A stretch of DNA of 64,000 nt from Diospyros lotus (GCF_014633365.1 NC_068348.1:13224311-13288310), one strand, 5' to 3'. Counted from the stretch's first letter, positions 33,010 to 44,681 are shown. Notes: a model not told the origin generated them from the sequence alone. Made by a program: numbers and translations.

Positions 33010-33860
33010 TGGAAAACTAGGATGACCAAGACGTCTATGCCATAATAAAATTTTAGAATCTAAGCTAACTGTAAGAGAAAACCTATGTGGAACTTGACTA
33101 GGAGAATTCTTGTTATTGGAAAGCCAATAAAGTCCATCCCTCTCCTCAGCACTGCCAATCGTCTTCCCTAAGAGTCAGTCCTGAAAAACACAATATGAAG
33201 GAAAAAATGTCACAATACAATCCAAGTCTTTTGTTAATTTGCTCACTAATAACAGACTATATTCTAAGTTTGGCACATATAACACTGATTTGAGCAATAA
33301 ATCAGCCACATAAACACTTCCCTTTCCTTTTACCAATGATTGTGTTCCATCAGCCATCAAAATATTTAGCCCCTTTTCTTCAATCTGAAAAATATCAAGT
33401 GTGGCAGTAGATCCGGTCATATGATCGGATGCTCCGGTATCTACCACCCAACAATCCTTATTTATCTTTCTAGTGGTCAAAGACAAAGGTTGATTACCTT
33501 TTTGTGCCATAGATGCTAAGTGACATGGTGCAACATCCTCCAATTCCCTTGTAATATGAGAGTTTTGTAACAGCTTCTGTAGAAACTCAAGTTGATCGTG
33601 AGTTGGACTCATACCTATTCTGTTTTCACTAGTAGGAACACTTGTTGTTGCATAGGCTGGTCTCTCTTTCTCCTTCTTAGGCCTAGGTTTCCAGTTTGGG
33701 GGTTTTCCATGCAACTTCCAACAGGTACTTTTGGTGTGATAGGGTCAGTTACAGTGCTCACACCATTGCTTCTCCTTAGAATTATCTTCCCTCTTTATAG
33801 AAGTAAGGACTGATCTTGAGTTATGTTCCGTTATAGATGGCAGCATTACTCTCTTTCTGC
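33010..33860 (-). pseudogene. C7 zinc knuckle and protease
   Basis: Minus strand: Gag zinc knuckle CEHCN-stop-PYHTKSTC (CX2CX4HX4C interrupted by a stop near 33750), CWKLHGKPPNWK, then protease with DTGASDHMT at about 33420 and SVLYVPNLEYSLLLVSKLT. Stop at about 33175 in FQD-stop. The region between 33150 and 33010 carries the pre-integrase block in decayed form. Confidence 0.85.
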
Positions 33861-34396
33861 TCTCCTCCCGTCTTACCTCTGTAAACACTTCTCAAAGGGA
33901 TGGTAATGGTTTAGTGCCTTGAAGTCTGCCTCTTACCTCATCCAAATCTGGATTGAGCCCTTGGAGGAAATAAAAAATTCTCTCCTTTTCCAGCATCTTG
34001 CTATGCTTTTGGCTATCTTCTACACACTTCCAGTTAGGATCATAAAACAGATCCATCTCTTGCCATAACTCCATTAGGTTGTTAAAGTATTCTATCACGC
34101 GAAGGCTGCCTTGCTTGGTAGTCCGAATTGCAGCTCTAACCTCGAAACATTGGGCTGTATTTTCAAGATTGGAATAGATTTCTTGAACAGCCTCCCAAAT
34201 TTCCTTCGCCGTTTTATAAAAAAGATGGGTCGACCTATCTTTGGCTCCATAGAGTTGATGATCCAAGCCATCAAGATTGAATTTTCTACCTCCCATCTTT
34301 GATAATCTCCTGAATCTTCTAGTGGTGCTAGAATTGCCCCGGTTAGGTAGCCATATTTTCCCTTGCCTTTTATCACCAAGGTTACGGATTGAAACC
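33861..34396 (-). pseudogene. C7 gag, main part
   Basis: Minus strand: SVTLVIKGKGKYGYLTG, EVENSILMAWIINSMEPKIG, IFYKTAKEIWEAVQEIYSNLENT, VRAAIRTTKQGSLRVIEYF, LWQEMDLFYD, FYFLQGLNPDLDEVRGRLQ. Two overlapping frames near 34290 show one shift. It joins the N-terminal part at 44126-44305 exactly at the C8 target site. Confidence 0.88.
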
Positions 34397-34628
34397 TGCT
34401 GGAAATATGCTAAATCAAGGGAGATTTGTCCTTGATCCTAGAATATTCTAGGATCTGAGTTTTATGTAAATAATATGTAAATATAGTAAGTCAAGGATGT
34501 AGTTTAGGATGCTGTCAATATTTAGATTATTTCTTTCCTTTTTAGTTTATAATCCCCTCCTTAAAAGAGGATGTTGTTATTGCTCATTTTAATCAATTAA
34601 GACAAATTGTCTTTGATGATTTCTAAGA
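34397..34628 (+). repeat. C8 5' LTR
   Basis: 232 bp, ends AAGA instead of CA, directly before the primer site. Contains the inverted pair CTAGAATATTCTAG near 34437. Confidence 0.92.
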
Positions 34629-34640
34629 TGGTATCAGAGC
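34629..34640 (+). other. C8 primer-binding site
   Basis: TGGTATCAGAGC directly after the LTR. Confidence 0.92.
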
Positions 34641-35218
34641 TGGTTTACATCCTAGCCATCCATTCCGTGTGAGGCTATTCGCGCAACCGTCTACGCCTCC
34701 TCTATTGGCCTCTCGATTGGTCGCTGACGCCCTGATTCGGCAATTCCCAGCCATCGCCAAGCCTGAATCTATTGGTCACGGCCACCCAAGATCGACCTAA
34801 GGTTATCTTCTCTGTCGCGTCCTCCATCGTCAACCGCCAGGTCTCATTTTACCGCTTGCGAGTGCAAGCTACTGTTAGGCGAGTGCAAGCTCTTCATTTC
34901 GAATGGTGACACCCGATCCGATTGGGTCGGTTGTGTTCGCTTCAGCCACTGCCGATTGCTCGCAACCTTGACCAGCTTCAGTCACTGTTGCTACACAATG
35001 CAGCGTAGTCACACATCACAGCCACTGCAGTTGCAACCACCATAGCCACTGGAAAGCACTGTTGCAACTGTTTACTGTGGCCGCCGCATTGTGCAAAAGA
35101 GCCGCGAACGCCTTCTGCTTGCTGGAACATTCCATCGAAACCAATTTTGCAGCCATCTTGGTAACCTTACTTGTTTCCTTTCCTTCCTTGTTTTTTTTCC
35201 TCTTCCAGCGTGTAAGTT
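34641..35218 (+). other. C8 leader
   Basis: 578-bp GC-richer leader between primer site and gag. A CTTCCAG before the gag ATG looks like a splice acceptor but no donor was assigned. The 94-codon frame at 35062-35346 is out of phase with gag and is not taken as a gene. Confidence 0.6.
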
Positions 35219-35561
35219 ATGTTGGAAGTCACTTCCGAAACATCCTTAAATCCTGCCGCTACTATCCAAACAAAATATCCAGTGACCCAGCCAAACCATT
35301 TAAGTACCCATTCTGTCCAAATCACCACCATTCGTTTAAATGGTGATAATTTTCTTCGCTAGTCTCAATCTGTTCGGATGTATATCCGCGGACAAGGAAA
35401 AATTGGCTACATTACTGGCGACGAGAAGGAACCTGCAGTGGATGACCCAGGACACTCTGTTTAGGATGCTGAAAACTCTATGGTCATGACATGGTTGGTT
35501 AATTTCATGGATGAAGATATCAGTTCCAATTATATGTGTTATCCTACTGCAAAGGAGTTGT
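35219..35561 (+). pseudogene. C8 gag, first part
   Basis: ATG at 35219. Motifs VQITTIRLNGDNFLR-stop-SQSVRMYI, GQGKIGYITG, DAENSMVMTWLVNFMDEDIS, CYPTAKEL, then interrupted by a solo LTR in the AKELW block. TAG at 35360-35362 and at 35462-35464 both replace Trp codons. Close to C1 gag. Confidence 0.88.
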
Positions 35562-37051
35562 TGAAGGATCATGAACGAGGAAACAAAGCATGCAGCGGAA
35601 GCGTTTTAAAATCAAAAAACGTTCCCCGTATTGTTAAGAATCTAGGAGACTTACTTTTGCGGCGGATTACCGGACGGAATGGAGCGATGGGAGCTTCTTC
35701 GCGTTGTGGAGACGACGGCTGTCCTGCTAGCCTTCGGCTTCGTCGCATCAGAAACTCAAACGCACCCTTTCGATCTTCCGGAGTATGACTCGAACTCGTG
35801 GCCTCTCTTCGGTGAAGAAGAATGAAAAACGACTTGGATGAAAAAACAACTAAAGAGAGATATATATAGGGAGAACCCTAGGGTTAAAACCCTAGTGGGC
35901 CAAACCCTAATGGGCCAAGATCTTTTAATTAATTTTCTAATTGGGTTAGCCCAATTAATTAATTAAAACCCTAATGAACTATTATTTTATTTTAGCCCAA
36001 TGGACCATTCTAAATAAAATAATTCTCTCTTAATGTAATTCATCCAACAAGCCAAATGTATTAAAAAATACATGAGTTACATCGAGCTACCCCGGGGACC
36101 AAAAGACAAATTATTCACGGCTGCTAAAATGACCAAAATATCCCTGCTACCTAGTAGCTATATTTTGTCATTCTAAGTGTTCCAACTATCACCATATGGT
36201 AACACTGACCCCACGAATAATTTTGCATATGCCATGTCTTTGACCTACTAGTGTAATGACGAAAATACCCCTCTGCGTAACACCCATCATTTAGAAAGGA
36301 ATAATGTACTAACACCTTTCTAAATGACTTCTACCATCCTTAGATCACTAGTCCAATAATCCGTGACTACTCGAATGTACTTGCTTATCACTGGGAGCTA
36401 CCCAGAAGCACACACTCTTAAGTCACGTTCCCAGGGCCCTGGATTATTCGATTATTCTTGGACAATCACAAGGGGGTGAATCACAGAAACTATCTTGTAT
36501 TAGTCTGTCTTAGCTAATTAGAAACCATACTCCCAACTCAAAAGGATATTGATCTTTGATAGACCTCACCTACAATGAATCTAAGAATATAGCTCTAGGT
36601 TCACTAGACCACCAACTAATACTCAAGTATTAGAGTAATCGTCCACGTAGTAGCAGTGATAGACTAGCTCCATGATAATTAGTACTTTGTCATTAGCTTC
36701 TATCACAGGTCCACTCTACGCATTCCAAATGCGCTTGTACAATTAGAGTAAACGGACTGTTTACTAGCTAAGGCAAGCCATCCTCCATTAGGATCTATTG
36801 CACAATGATCTTATCATGATAGAATGCCCAGTTCTATCAAAAGATCAAGAGTAATATTTTTCTGCTTATTAAGTACCCATGATTCATGCCTAACTGTGAA
36901 GAACGACCCATCACATGAATCACTTACTTAATAGTATGGACACCTTTCCAACAATTAAATACAAATGATATATGTGCCATAAACTGAATAAAAGAAACAT
37001 CATTACCATAAATTAAACAAAAACGTGTCTTTAGGGCATACATATCCAACA
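35562..37051 (-). mobile_element. 1.49-kb Copia-like solo LTR nested in C8 gag
   Basis: Plus strand TGAAGGATCATGAACG...CATATCCAACA, flanked by GTTGT at 35557-35561 and 37052-37056. Minus-strand reading starts TGTTGGATATGTATGCCC, a common Copia LTR start, so it probably lies in minus orientation. Skipping it, gag continues from AKEL into WDNVNQMYSDLG. Contains no coding motif. A second copy with about 95% similarity by eye is at 53236-54743. Confidence 0.88.
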
Positions 37052-37420
37052 GTTGTGGGATAATGTAAATCAGATGTACTCTGACCTAGGAAACCAATCT
37101 CAGGTTTTTGAGTTAACTCTGAAGTTGGGAGAGATTCGACAAGGAGACGATTCTGTTACTAAATACTTCCATTCCTTAAAGAGACTGTGGCAAGATCTTG
37201 ACCTCTTCAACACTTATGAGTGGAAATCTACTGAAGATTGAAACCACCACAAGAAAATGGTTGAAGATGGCCGTATTTACAAGTTTCTTGCTGGCCTTAA
37301 TATTGAGTTCGATGAGATGCGAGGGAAGATTATTGGCCGATCCCCCTACCTCCCATTGGTGAAGTATTTGCTAAGGTTAAAAGAGAAGAAAGCCGAAGGA
37401 GTGTCATGCTCGGCAAAAAA
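37052..37420 (+). pseudogene. C8 gag, second part
   Basis: WDNVNQMYSDLGNQSQVFEL, LGEIRQGDDSVTKYF, LWQDLDLFNTYEW, a stop (TGA at 37239-37241), then RIYKFLAGLNIEFDEMRGKI and a shift near 37400 into the next frame. Confidence 0.88.
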
Positions 37421-39100
37421 ATTGCTGGTGAGTCAATTGAAAATTCTACCTTATTTACTGATACAGCTGCATACAAGGTTACACATTACCAGCATAGAAG
37501 CAATGAGCGGCCTCGGGTTTGGTGTGACCATTGCAACAAGCCATGCCATACTCGTGAGACTTGCTGGAAAATTCATGGCAAACCTGCCAATTGGAAGAGC
37601 AACAAGCAAGGAGACAAGAGCAGTAACCGTAGGGTCCCTACTGCAAATGAGGTTGACACAGGTCCCTTCAACAAAGAGCAGATTGATCAACTCTTGAAGC
37701 TGTTACAATCTAGTTCCTCATCTGGTATTCCTAGTGTTTCCTTAGCACACACAGGTAGAAAACCTAAAGCTCTTTCTTGTCTACATTCCTCTCCATGGGT
37801 TATTGATTCTGGAGCCTCTGATCGTATGACTAGTTCTCCTTATTTATTTAATACCTATTCTCCTAGCTCTGGAAATGAAAAAATTAGAATTGCCGATGGT
37901 AGTTTTTCATGTATTGCAGGAAAAGGTCTTATTCAACTAACCAAAAAAATTAATCTCCATTCTGTTCTTCATGTTCCTAACTTGGCTTGCAATCTTTTGT
38001 CTATTAGTAAACTTTGCAAAGACTCTAACTGTTGTGTTACTTTCTTTGAATCCTATTGTAAATTTCAGGACCAGAACTTGGGGGCGATGATTGGGCATGC
38101 TAAGATGATTGAAGGTCTTTATTACTTTGATGAAAAGTCTTCTGGTAATAAAAAAGATCAAGGCTTTAGTAGTACTAGTTCAATTCCTGTTCAAGACACA
38201 ATTATGCTATGGCATCTTAGACTAGGACATCCTAGTTTTACCTATATGAAACATTTATTTCCTAAATTATTTGAAAGAATGGATTATTCTTCTTTTCAAT
38301 GTGAAAGTTGCATTTTGGCAAAAAATCATCGTTCTAAATATTTACCAAAACCCTACCAAGCATCCAAACCTTTTTATATAATTCATAGTGATGTTTGAGG
38401 CCCATCTAAAATTTCTACTCTATCTGAAAAAAAATGGTATGTTACCTTCATCAATGATCATGCTCGTTTGTGTTGGGTTTATTTGATGCACAAAAAATCT
38501 GAAGTGGAAACTTTATTCAAAAACTTTTACACTATGATTGAAAACAAAATTTCAAACCAAAATTGGTATTTTACACTCTGACAATGGCACCGAGTATTTC
38601 AATAAGCCTTGGGGGATTTTTTGAAAACCAAAGGTATTCACCACCAAACTACTTTTCGGTATACTCCTCAACAAAATGACATTGCTGAACGTAAAAATCA
38701 ACATTTACTCGAAGTAGCACATGCCATCATGTTTTCTATGCATGTTCCAAAATATTTATGGGGCGAAGCTGTTTTAACGGCATCCTATTTGATAAATAGG
38801 ATGCCTACTAAAGTACCAAACACCCCTTGAGTGCCTCAAAGACATTTTTCCCAACACGCGATTACATTCAGACCTTCCCATCAAAGTTTTTGGATGTACT
38901 GTGTATGTTCATATACCTACTCAATTTCGCTTAAAACTTGATCCTAGGGCTGTCAAATGTGTTTTCTTGGGTTATACCTCTCATAAAAAAGGCTATAAGT
39001 GTTATGATCCTCTCACAAAAAAGACTCACCTGAGTATGGATGTCTCATTTGTTGAAAACAAACCCTATTTTACCAAAAATTCCCTTCAGGGGGAGAACCA
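37406..39100 (+). pseudogene. C8 zinc knuckle, protease and integrase
   Basis: Frame 37406-38398: CCHC knuckle CDHCNKPCHTRETC (about 37523), protease with VIDSGASDRMTSS (about 37800), HVPNLACNLLSISKL, pre-integrase LWHLRLGHPSFTYMKHLFPKL and CESCILAK (HHCC intact), then HSDV-stop: TGA at 38396-38398 replaces the Trp of HSDVWGP. The integrase core continues with SDNGTEYFN (second Asp kept, near 38578) after a shift and YTPQQNDIAERKNQHLLEVAHAI (Glu kept) at 38609-38830. The C-terminal part (KLDPRAVKCVFLGYTSHKKGYKCYDP) runs in the frame starting 38901. Confidence 0.9.
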
Positions 39101-39640
39101 TGAAGTTGAAGACAATTTTTGGGATGTTTCTGTCCCCCTTCCAAATGCAATTTGTCCTACTCAGGAACCACATGTTTCTGATAATGGTCACCTAGGAGAT
39201 TCTAGTTCTTTGATGCCAAGTAAAGGGATTTCTCAAGCAGGGGGAGAATTACTACAAACTGATCATAATGATCTAAATTCTGAGCTTCAGGTTTATACCA
39301 GGAAGAGATTTCATCAAAAGAACAAAGACTTGAATATCAATTCTGCACAAAACCAATATGAAAACCTGATAAATGGAACTATAAGTTCAAGAACTCCCAC
39401 TTCAACTTCTAGTCCACCTCCCTCTACTTTACCTAATAGTTCCAAAATTGATTGTTCAACTATTTCCAATCATTTACCTACTATTTCTGATCTTGATATT
39501 CCTATAGCAATTAGGAAAGGTGTCAGAAGTTGCACTAAATATCCTATTGCTAAATACCTCTTCTACCACAGATTATCTAAGAATCATAAGGCTTCCACAT
39601 CCAGGATTTCACACTTGTTTGTGCCAAGAAATATATAGGA
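39101..39640 (+). pseudogene. C8 integrase tail and linker
   Basis: Low-complexity Ser/Pro/Asn linker ending in the family block DLDIPIAIRKGVRSCTKYPI and a TAG at 39636-39638. Joins integrase to reverse transcriptase in the polyprotein. Confidence 0.8.
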
Positions 39641-40625
39641 AGCTTTGGATGATCCAAACTGGAAATTAGCAGTTATAGAGGAGATGAATGCTCTAAGGAG
39701 AAGTGGTACTTGGGAGATAGTTAACTTGCCTAGAGATAAAAAAAAATAGTAGGGTGTAAATGGGTGTTTACAATAAAATGTAAGGCTGACGGGAGTGTTG
39801 ATAGGTACAAAGCCAGACTGGTGACTAAAGGCTTCACCCAGACTTATGGGATTGATTATCAGGAGACCTTTGCTCCTGTGGCAAAAATAAACTCTATTAG
39901 AGTCCTGTTGTCTCTTGCAGTAAATTCAGATTGGCCTCTACACCAACTTGATGTCAAAAATGCATTTCTTAATGGTGATCTTGAAGAGGAGGTCTTTATG
40001 AGTTTACCTCCTGGATTCGAAAATAAACTTGGGAGTAAGAAAGTATGTAGACTGAAGAAATCCTTATATGGTCTCAAACAGTCTCCAAGGGCATGGTTCG
40101 AACGCTTTGGAAAGGCAGTTACCAATTATGGCTTCCTTCAAAGTTAGGCAGATCACACTATATTTTATAAACACTCAAAGGATGGTAAAGTTGCAATTTT
40201 GATTGTTTATATTGATGACATTATTTTAACTGGTAATAATGAGACAGAGTTAGCAGCCCTCAAGTAGAAACTTGCAAATGAGTTCCAAATCAAAGACCTG
40301 AGAATCCTAAAATACTTCCTTGGAACGGAGTTTGCAAGATCCAAAGAAGGAATCTTTGTCAATCAGAGAAAATATGTTCTTGACCTTCTTGGAGAAACAG
40401 GATTACCCGGCTGCAAGGTGTTAGAAACTCCCATTGAACCTAATGTGAAACTATATACTGTCAAAGCTGAAGAAGTAAAGGATAGGGAACAATATCAGAG
40501 ACTTGTGGGCAGATTAATCTACTTGTCTCATACACGACCCAACATTGCTTTTGCAGTGAGTGTGGTGAGTCAATTTATGCACTCACCAAGGCCAGACCAT
40601 TTTGAAGCAATCTATAGAATCCTAA
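39641..40625 (+). pseudogene. C8 reverse transcriptase
   Basis: EALDDPNWKLAVIEEMNALR, GCKWVFTIKCKADGSVDRYKA (about 39757), [55 protein letters not shown] at 40145-40147, the catalytic YIDDIILTGN near 40207, TAG at about 40265, KYFLGTEFARSKEGIF, and LVGRLIYLSHTRPNIAFAVSVVSQFMHS. It is cut in the YRILRYLKG block by the Gypsy-type solo LTR. Confidence 0.9.
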
Positions 40626-43341
40626 TGTAACAACCCATCAGAGGGTTTAGTATTTATTTAGCATTGATTAATTTATTTTATTAATTTTCAGTTTAAGATA
40701 TTGCGAGTTAATTACTTAATGTGGCAATTGAGATTTTATTTGAGAAAATAATATTTAAATAGCATTAGATTCTTATTAAATTGTGAGGATTGAATATAAG
40801 GACATGGCAGTCTTTTAGAGGTTTGTTAATTAGAATTAAATTATTTAATTAAGAGTTATTATGTTGGAAGAATCCTTGCGAGAAGAGGGATTAAATTATA
40901 GTCTCCTAATTACTAAAGGAGTGTGAGTTATGGGATTTAGGGTTGTATTTCCTACTTATATATACATATATATAAGCCTTTAAACTCTAGCATAGAGTCA
41001 CGCGTGAAGAACAAAGAAAACAAATTGAAGAAGCCTAGAGTTCATCCAAGTTCCATCCGTTGGTCTTCATCGGTTGATTGATCAAATCAAAAGGCAAGTT
41101 CTTCTCCTTGTAAATCATTCTTACGGGAGCATGTGTAGCAATCAAACTTAACTTTTGTAGTATCTATATTGAATTGCAGATTAGTTTTTACATACATATA
41201 TATCAGCGTAACAGTGTGCATGATCAGATTATTCATTGGATCTTTATCTTTGATTCTTCAAGTTTTAATCCGTTGTTCATTCATATGATTGTTTCTTACC
41301 AATTGGGACTTGTTTTCCCGAGATTTATTTCGGAATGGTGTTGTTATTTAGCTTTAAATTGAATCCATGGCGTCTCTGTCTGTGTCTCGTTTCTGGGTTT
41401 GGAAGATGAAGGTATCCAGATACAAGAATTCAGTATTCGGATACCCAGCATTCCAGAATGTTTTTGTTCTCTTGCGGGCCAATTTTGACCTTGATGGAGC
41501 CCGAATCTCGGAAAATTCAAAACATAAAAGTTGTATGTATTCCTCTTTTCTTTCCATATCAATTTTAATCAGCTCAATCAGAGTTCATAAGAGAGAGTTT
41601 TGGCCAAAATATGAAAGGGTATCAATCTGTCCACCCAGCATTCCGGAAAGTTTTTGTTCTCTTACGAGCCAATTTTGACCCTGATTGAGCCCAAATATCG
41701 GAAAATTCAAAACATAAAAGTTGTAGGTCTTCCTCTTTTATTTCTACATCAATTTTAATCAGTTAAATCGGAGTTGAGAAGAGAGAGTTATGTCAAAAAT
41801 ACGAAAGGGTATCAATCTGTTCCGAATTCCGTGTTTTCTTAAAGTTATCTCTTTGAGTTTTGTTCTTTTGCGGGCCAATTTTGACCCTGATGCAGCCCGA
41901 ATCTAGAAAAAATAAAAACATGAAAGTTTTAGGTCTTCCTCTCATATTTCAATATCAATTTGAATTAGATCAATCGGAGTTCAGAACAGAGAGTTATGGC
42001 AAAAATACAAAAGGGTATTAATCTGTCCACTCAACATTCCATAAAGCTTTTGTTCTCTTGCGGGCCAATTTTGACCTTTGTGGAGCCTGAATCTCGCAAA
42101 ATGCAAAACATGAAAGTTGTATTTCTTACTCTTTCCTTTCCATATCAATTTGAATCAGCTCAATCGGAGTTCATAGCAGAGAGGTATGGCTAAAATACAA
42201 AAGGGTAATAATCTGTCCCGAATTCCGTGTTTTCTTAAAGTTGTCTCTTTTAGTATCCGAAAGCCTTTATCCCAGATTATCCAAATACCCTTCAGAGTAT
42301 CCGTATGCCTTTTTTCTAGTATCTGGATGGGTCTCCTCAGAATTTCAAGTAGGCTTCCAGAAAGTCCAATTCAAGTTTAACTTCAATAAAATAGTCAATA
42401 CACCTATTGAATTTAAATGCCAGATTATATTAAGCTAATCATGCGCATGCCATACTACATAGTTCATGGAATCTTTGTATTCTAATACATTGAAGATTAG
42501 ATTACATATTTAGTATATTATTATGACATGGTCAGCATTATTTATGAGATTATGTGCATACATTTTTGGTATGAACATTTGGCACGATTTTATATGGAGC
42601 ACTACATATTGTGTGCCAGTATATATATGTGCATAGCATTGCATTAAGCTCGTCAGGCGGCTTGTCCGTGGGGATCCCACCAGTTTAGTTTTTAGTTTTG
42701 TTTTGCTCGCTTGTTGTCAACCAGGGAGCCAGGGGCATATTGCCCACAATATGTGCTTACAGTTTTTGTGTATGCAGGATTCAGATCAGCCAGGTATGTA
42801 TTACAGTTATGTGGACCTACGTACCAAAGCTGCATACCTGCATTTAGTTTACAGTTTATGTGCATTATATCTTATAATGCCATCCAGTGATTATTATATC
42901 TCTTAGTACAAGTTCAGTAAGTTTTAATCAATATCGATATTTCTTGATTCAGCTTCAGTTTTTCCTTTCCAGTTTATTACTTGCTGAGCTTTGTAGCTCA
43001 CCTTGTACTCTTCACCATTCCAGGTCCTAGCGGGGGAGTACCAGATGTGGAGCCTAGCAGCAGTGTCCAGTAGTGTGTGTACATGGAGCCACTCAAGACC
43101 AAAGATGTCTGGGAGTTGTCAATTTATTAGTTAGCGTTTGATCAGTTTAGGTTTATTTTATATTCCAGTTTAGGGATTTCCCTTAGATGCAGTTTATGAT
43201 TTCAGTTTTTGTTAACTCAGAGTTTTATTACAGTTAATTGACATATATAGTATTGGTATCAGAATTCAGTTTATCAGTCAGTCTATTTTCTTTTTCCCGT
43301 AGCACCTCTTCTCAGGCAGATCTAGGAAAGGGGGTGTTACA
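40626..43341 (+). mobile_element. 2.7-kb Ty3/Gypsy-type solo LTR nested in C8 RNase H
   Basis: 2716 bp, TGTAACAACCCATC...GGGGGTGTTACA, flanked by CCTAA at 40621-40625 and 43342-43346. Such ends and the very long LTR are typical of plant chromovirus (Tekay/Del) elements; the lineage call is an inference. No coding motif and no primer site follows it, so it is a solo LTR. The C8 frame continues across it from AIYRIL into RYLKGTPRRGLLF. Possible TATA region TTATATATACATATATATAAG near 40955. Confidence 0.9.
41461..42240 (+). repeat. Four imperfect tandem repeats of about 190-208 bp in the Gypsy LTR
   Basis: Each copy starts with TTTTGTTCTCTTGCGGGCC or a variant (near 41461, 41651, 41859 and 42047), followed by AATTTTGACC, a GGAGCCCGAATCT block, AAAACATRAAAGTT and AAAGGGTATYAATCTGTCC. 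Copies differ by substitutions and small indels. Confidence 0.85.
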
Positions 43342-43885
43342 CCTAAGATATCTGAAAGGGACTCCTAGAAGAGGCTTACTATTCAAGAAACATGGCCACC
43401 TACAAGTTGAGATCTACACTGATGCAGATTGGGCAGGAAGTGTTAATGATAGGAGATCTACTTCAGGCTACTGTTCATTTGTTGGGGGAAACCTTGTCAC
43501 CTGGCGAAGCAAAAAACAAAATGTGGTGGCTAGAAGTAGTGCAGAAGTAGAATTTAGAGCTGTTGCTCATCGAATCTGTGAGGGGATGTGGATCAAAAGG
43601 ATACTTGAAGAGCTGAAATTTCCTCAATCAAAACCTATAAAAGTCTATTGTGACAACAAGGCTGCCATCTCTATTGCTCATAATCCAGTGTTGCATGATC
43701 GTACGAAACATATAGAAATGGACAAATATTTCATCAAGGAGAAGCTCGATGCTGGAATAATACGCATGCCATATCTTCCAACAACTAAACAAATTGCTGA
43801 TGTTCTAACTAAGGGTCTTCACAAGAAGCAATTTGATAAACTTATTGGCAAGCTAGCTATGGAAGACATCTACAAGGCAGCTTGA
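43342..43885 (+). pseudogene. C8 RNase H
   Basis: RYLKGTPRRGLLFKK, YTDADWAGSVNDRRSTSGYC, GGNLVTWRSKKQNVVARSSA, CDNKAAISIAHNPV, HDRTKHIEMDKYFIKEKL, VLTKGLHKKQF, ending with stop at 43883-43885. Frame is open over this stretch; acidic residues of the RNase H core look conserved. Directly followed by the purine tract TTGAGGGGGAG. Confidence 0.9.
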
Positions 43886-43892
43886 GGGGGAG
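43882..43892 (+). other. C8 polypurine tract
   Basis: TTGAGGGGGAG directly before the 3' LTR. Confidence 0.85.
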
Positions 43893-44125
43893 TGCTAGAA
43901 ATATGCTAAAATCAAGGGAGATTTGTCCTTGATCCTAGAATATTCTAGGATCTGAGTTTTATGTAAATAATATGTAAATATAGTAAGTCAAGGATGTAGT
44001 TTAGGATGCTGTCAATATTTAGATTATTTCTTTCCTTTTTTGTTTATAATCCTCTCCTTAAAAGAGGATGTTGTTCTTGCTCATTTTAATCAATTATGAC
44101 AAATTATCTTTGATTATTTCTAAGA
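43893..44125 (+). repeat. C8 3' LTR
   Basis: 233 bp, pairs with 34397-34628; followed by target duplication AAACC. Confidence 0.93.
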
Positions 44126-44305
44126 AAACCATTCTCTAAAGTTTCTCCCGTTTAACCTATGTTGGGTGATTTGCAAGGTATTGCTATCCAATGATAGGGT
44201 GTTGTGAGACACCACAGTCGCTGGAATTGAGGATTGTTGAAGAGCCAAACTATTAGATGACTCCACTGCAATTGGAGTTGTATTCCCACGGCCTTGTGGA
44301 TCCAT
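44126..44305 (-). pseudogene. C7 gag, N-terminal part
   Basis: Starts with ATG at 44305 (minus): MDPQGRGNTTPIAVESS, then LQITQHRLNGRNFREWF, meeting the C8 insertion. Continues at 34396. Confidence 0.88.
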
Positions 44306-44337
44306 CTGTCTTGGATCGTGAGGCTAGATAGAGCCGA

Positions 44338-44681
44338 GCTCTGATACCATGAACAGATTTTGTTCTAAAGGTATAACACCCGAGAACTTCAACTAAGTTT
44401 GTAGAACTCAAACTTGTTAATTGATTCAATGAATAGACATCTATTTATACAAGTTCTAAGCTATCTAATCCTAATATTTACGACATAATATACAGCAATA
44501 AGATAAACTATAACAGAACTTTAAGCAACAAACAATAAAAGATAATAATCAAATCTACTCCTATTATTTCTCCTGATTTCTAGGAGTTTCAATCTTCAAA
44601 CTCTCTGCTTATCTTTCCAGCACTTTAGCAGTCTTCTTTATCTCTTTGTAACACTCATATTCCACTTAGGACTCTCCAACA
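44338..44681 (-). repeat. C7 5' LTR with primer site
   Basis: Primer site complement GCTCTGATACCA at 44338-44349; LTR 44350-44681 (332 bp). Matches the 3' LTR over 44397-44681 with about eight visible differences; the PBS-proximal 47 bp differ from the 3' LTR. Confidence 0.85.

Larger units (their letters stand above)
29677..34396 (-). mobile_element. C7: minus-strand Copia, pol side (split by C8)
   Basis: The 3' LTR, RNase H, RT, integrase, protease and most of gag lie here; the gag N-terminus, primer site and 5' LTR lie at 44126-44681. Between them C8 is inserted with duplication AAACC (34392-34396 and 44126-44130); across it the minus-strand gag frame joins exactly. No matching duplication was found around C7 itself: the right flank reads GAATA and the left flank GAGGT, so one end may be rearranged. 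Confidence 0.92.
34397..44125 (+). mobile_element. C8: plus-strand Copia carrying two nested solo LTRs
   Basis: LTRs 34397-34628 and 43893-44125 (TGCTRGAAATATGC...TTTCTAAGA), target duplication AAACC at 34392-34396 and 44126-44130. Removing the two inserts (35562-37051 and 40626-43341) leaves about 5.5 kb, a normal Copia size, with gag, protease, integrase, RT and RNase H in order. About seven substitutions and one indel are visible between the LTRs (about 3%). It sits in C7 gag on the opposite strand. Confidence 0.95.

Noticed and set aside
30149..34379. C7 read as a functional polyprotein
   Set aside because: Stops, frame changes and two lost integrase catalytic residues show it is dead.
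35480..35788. 102-codon frame continuing from C8 gag
   Set aside because: Only the first part is gag; the rest reads into the nested solo LTR, so it is a chance fusion.
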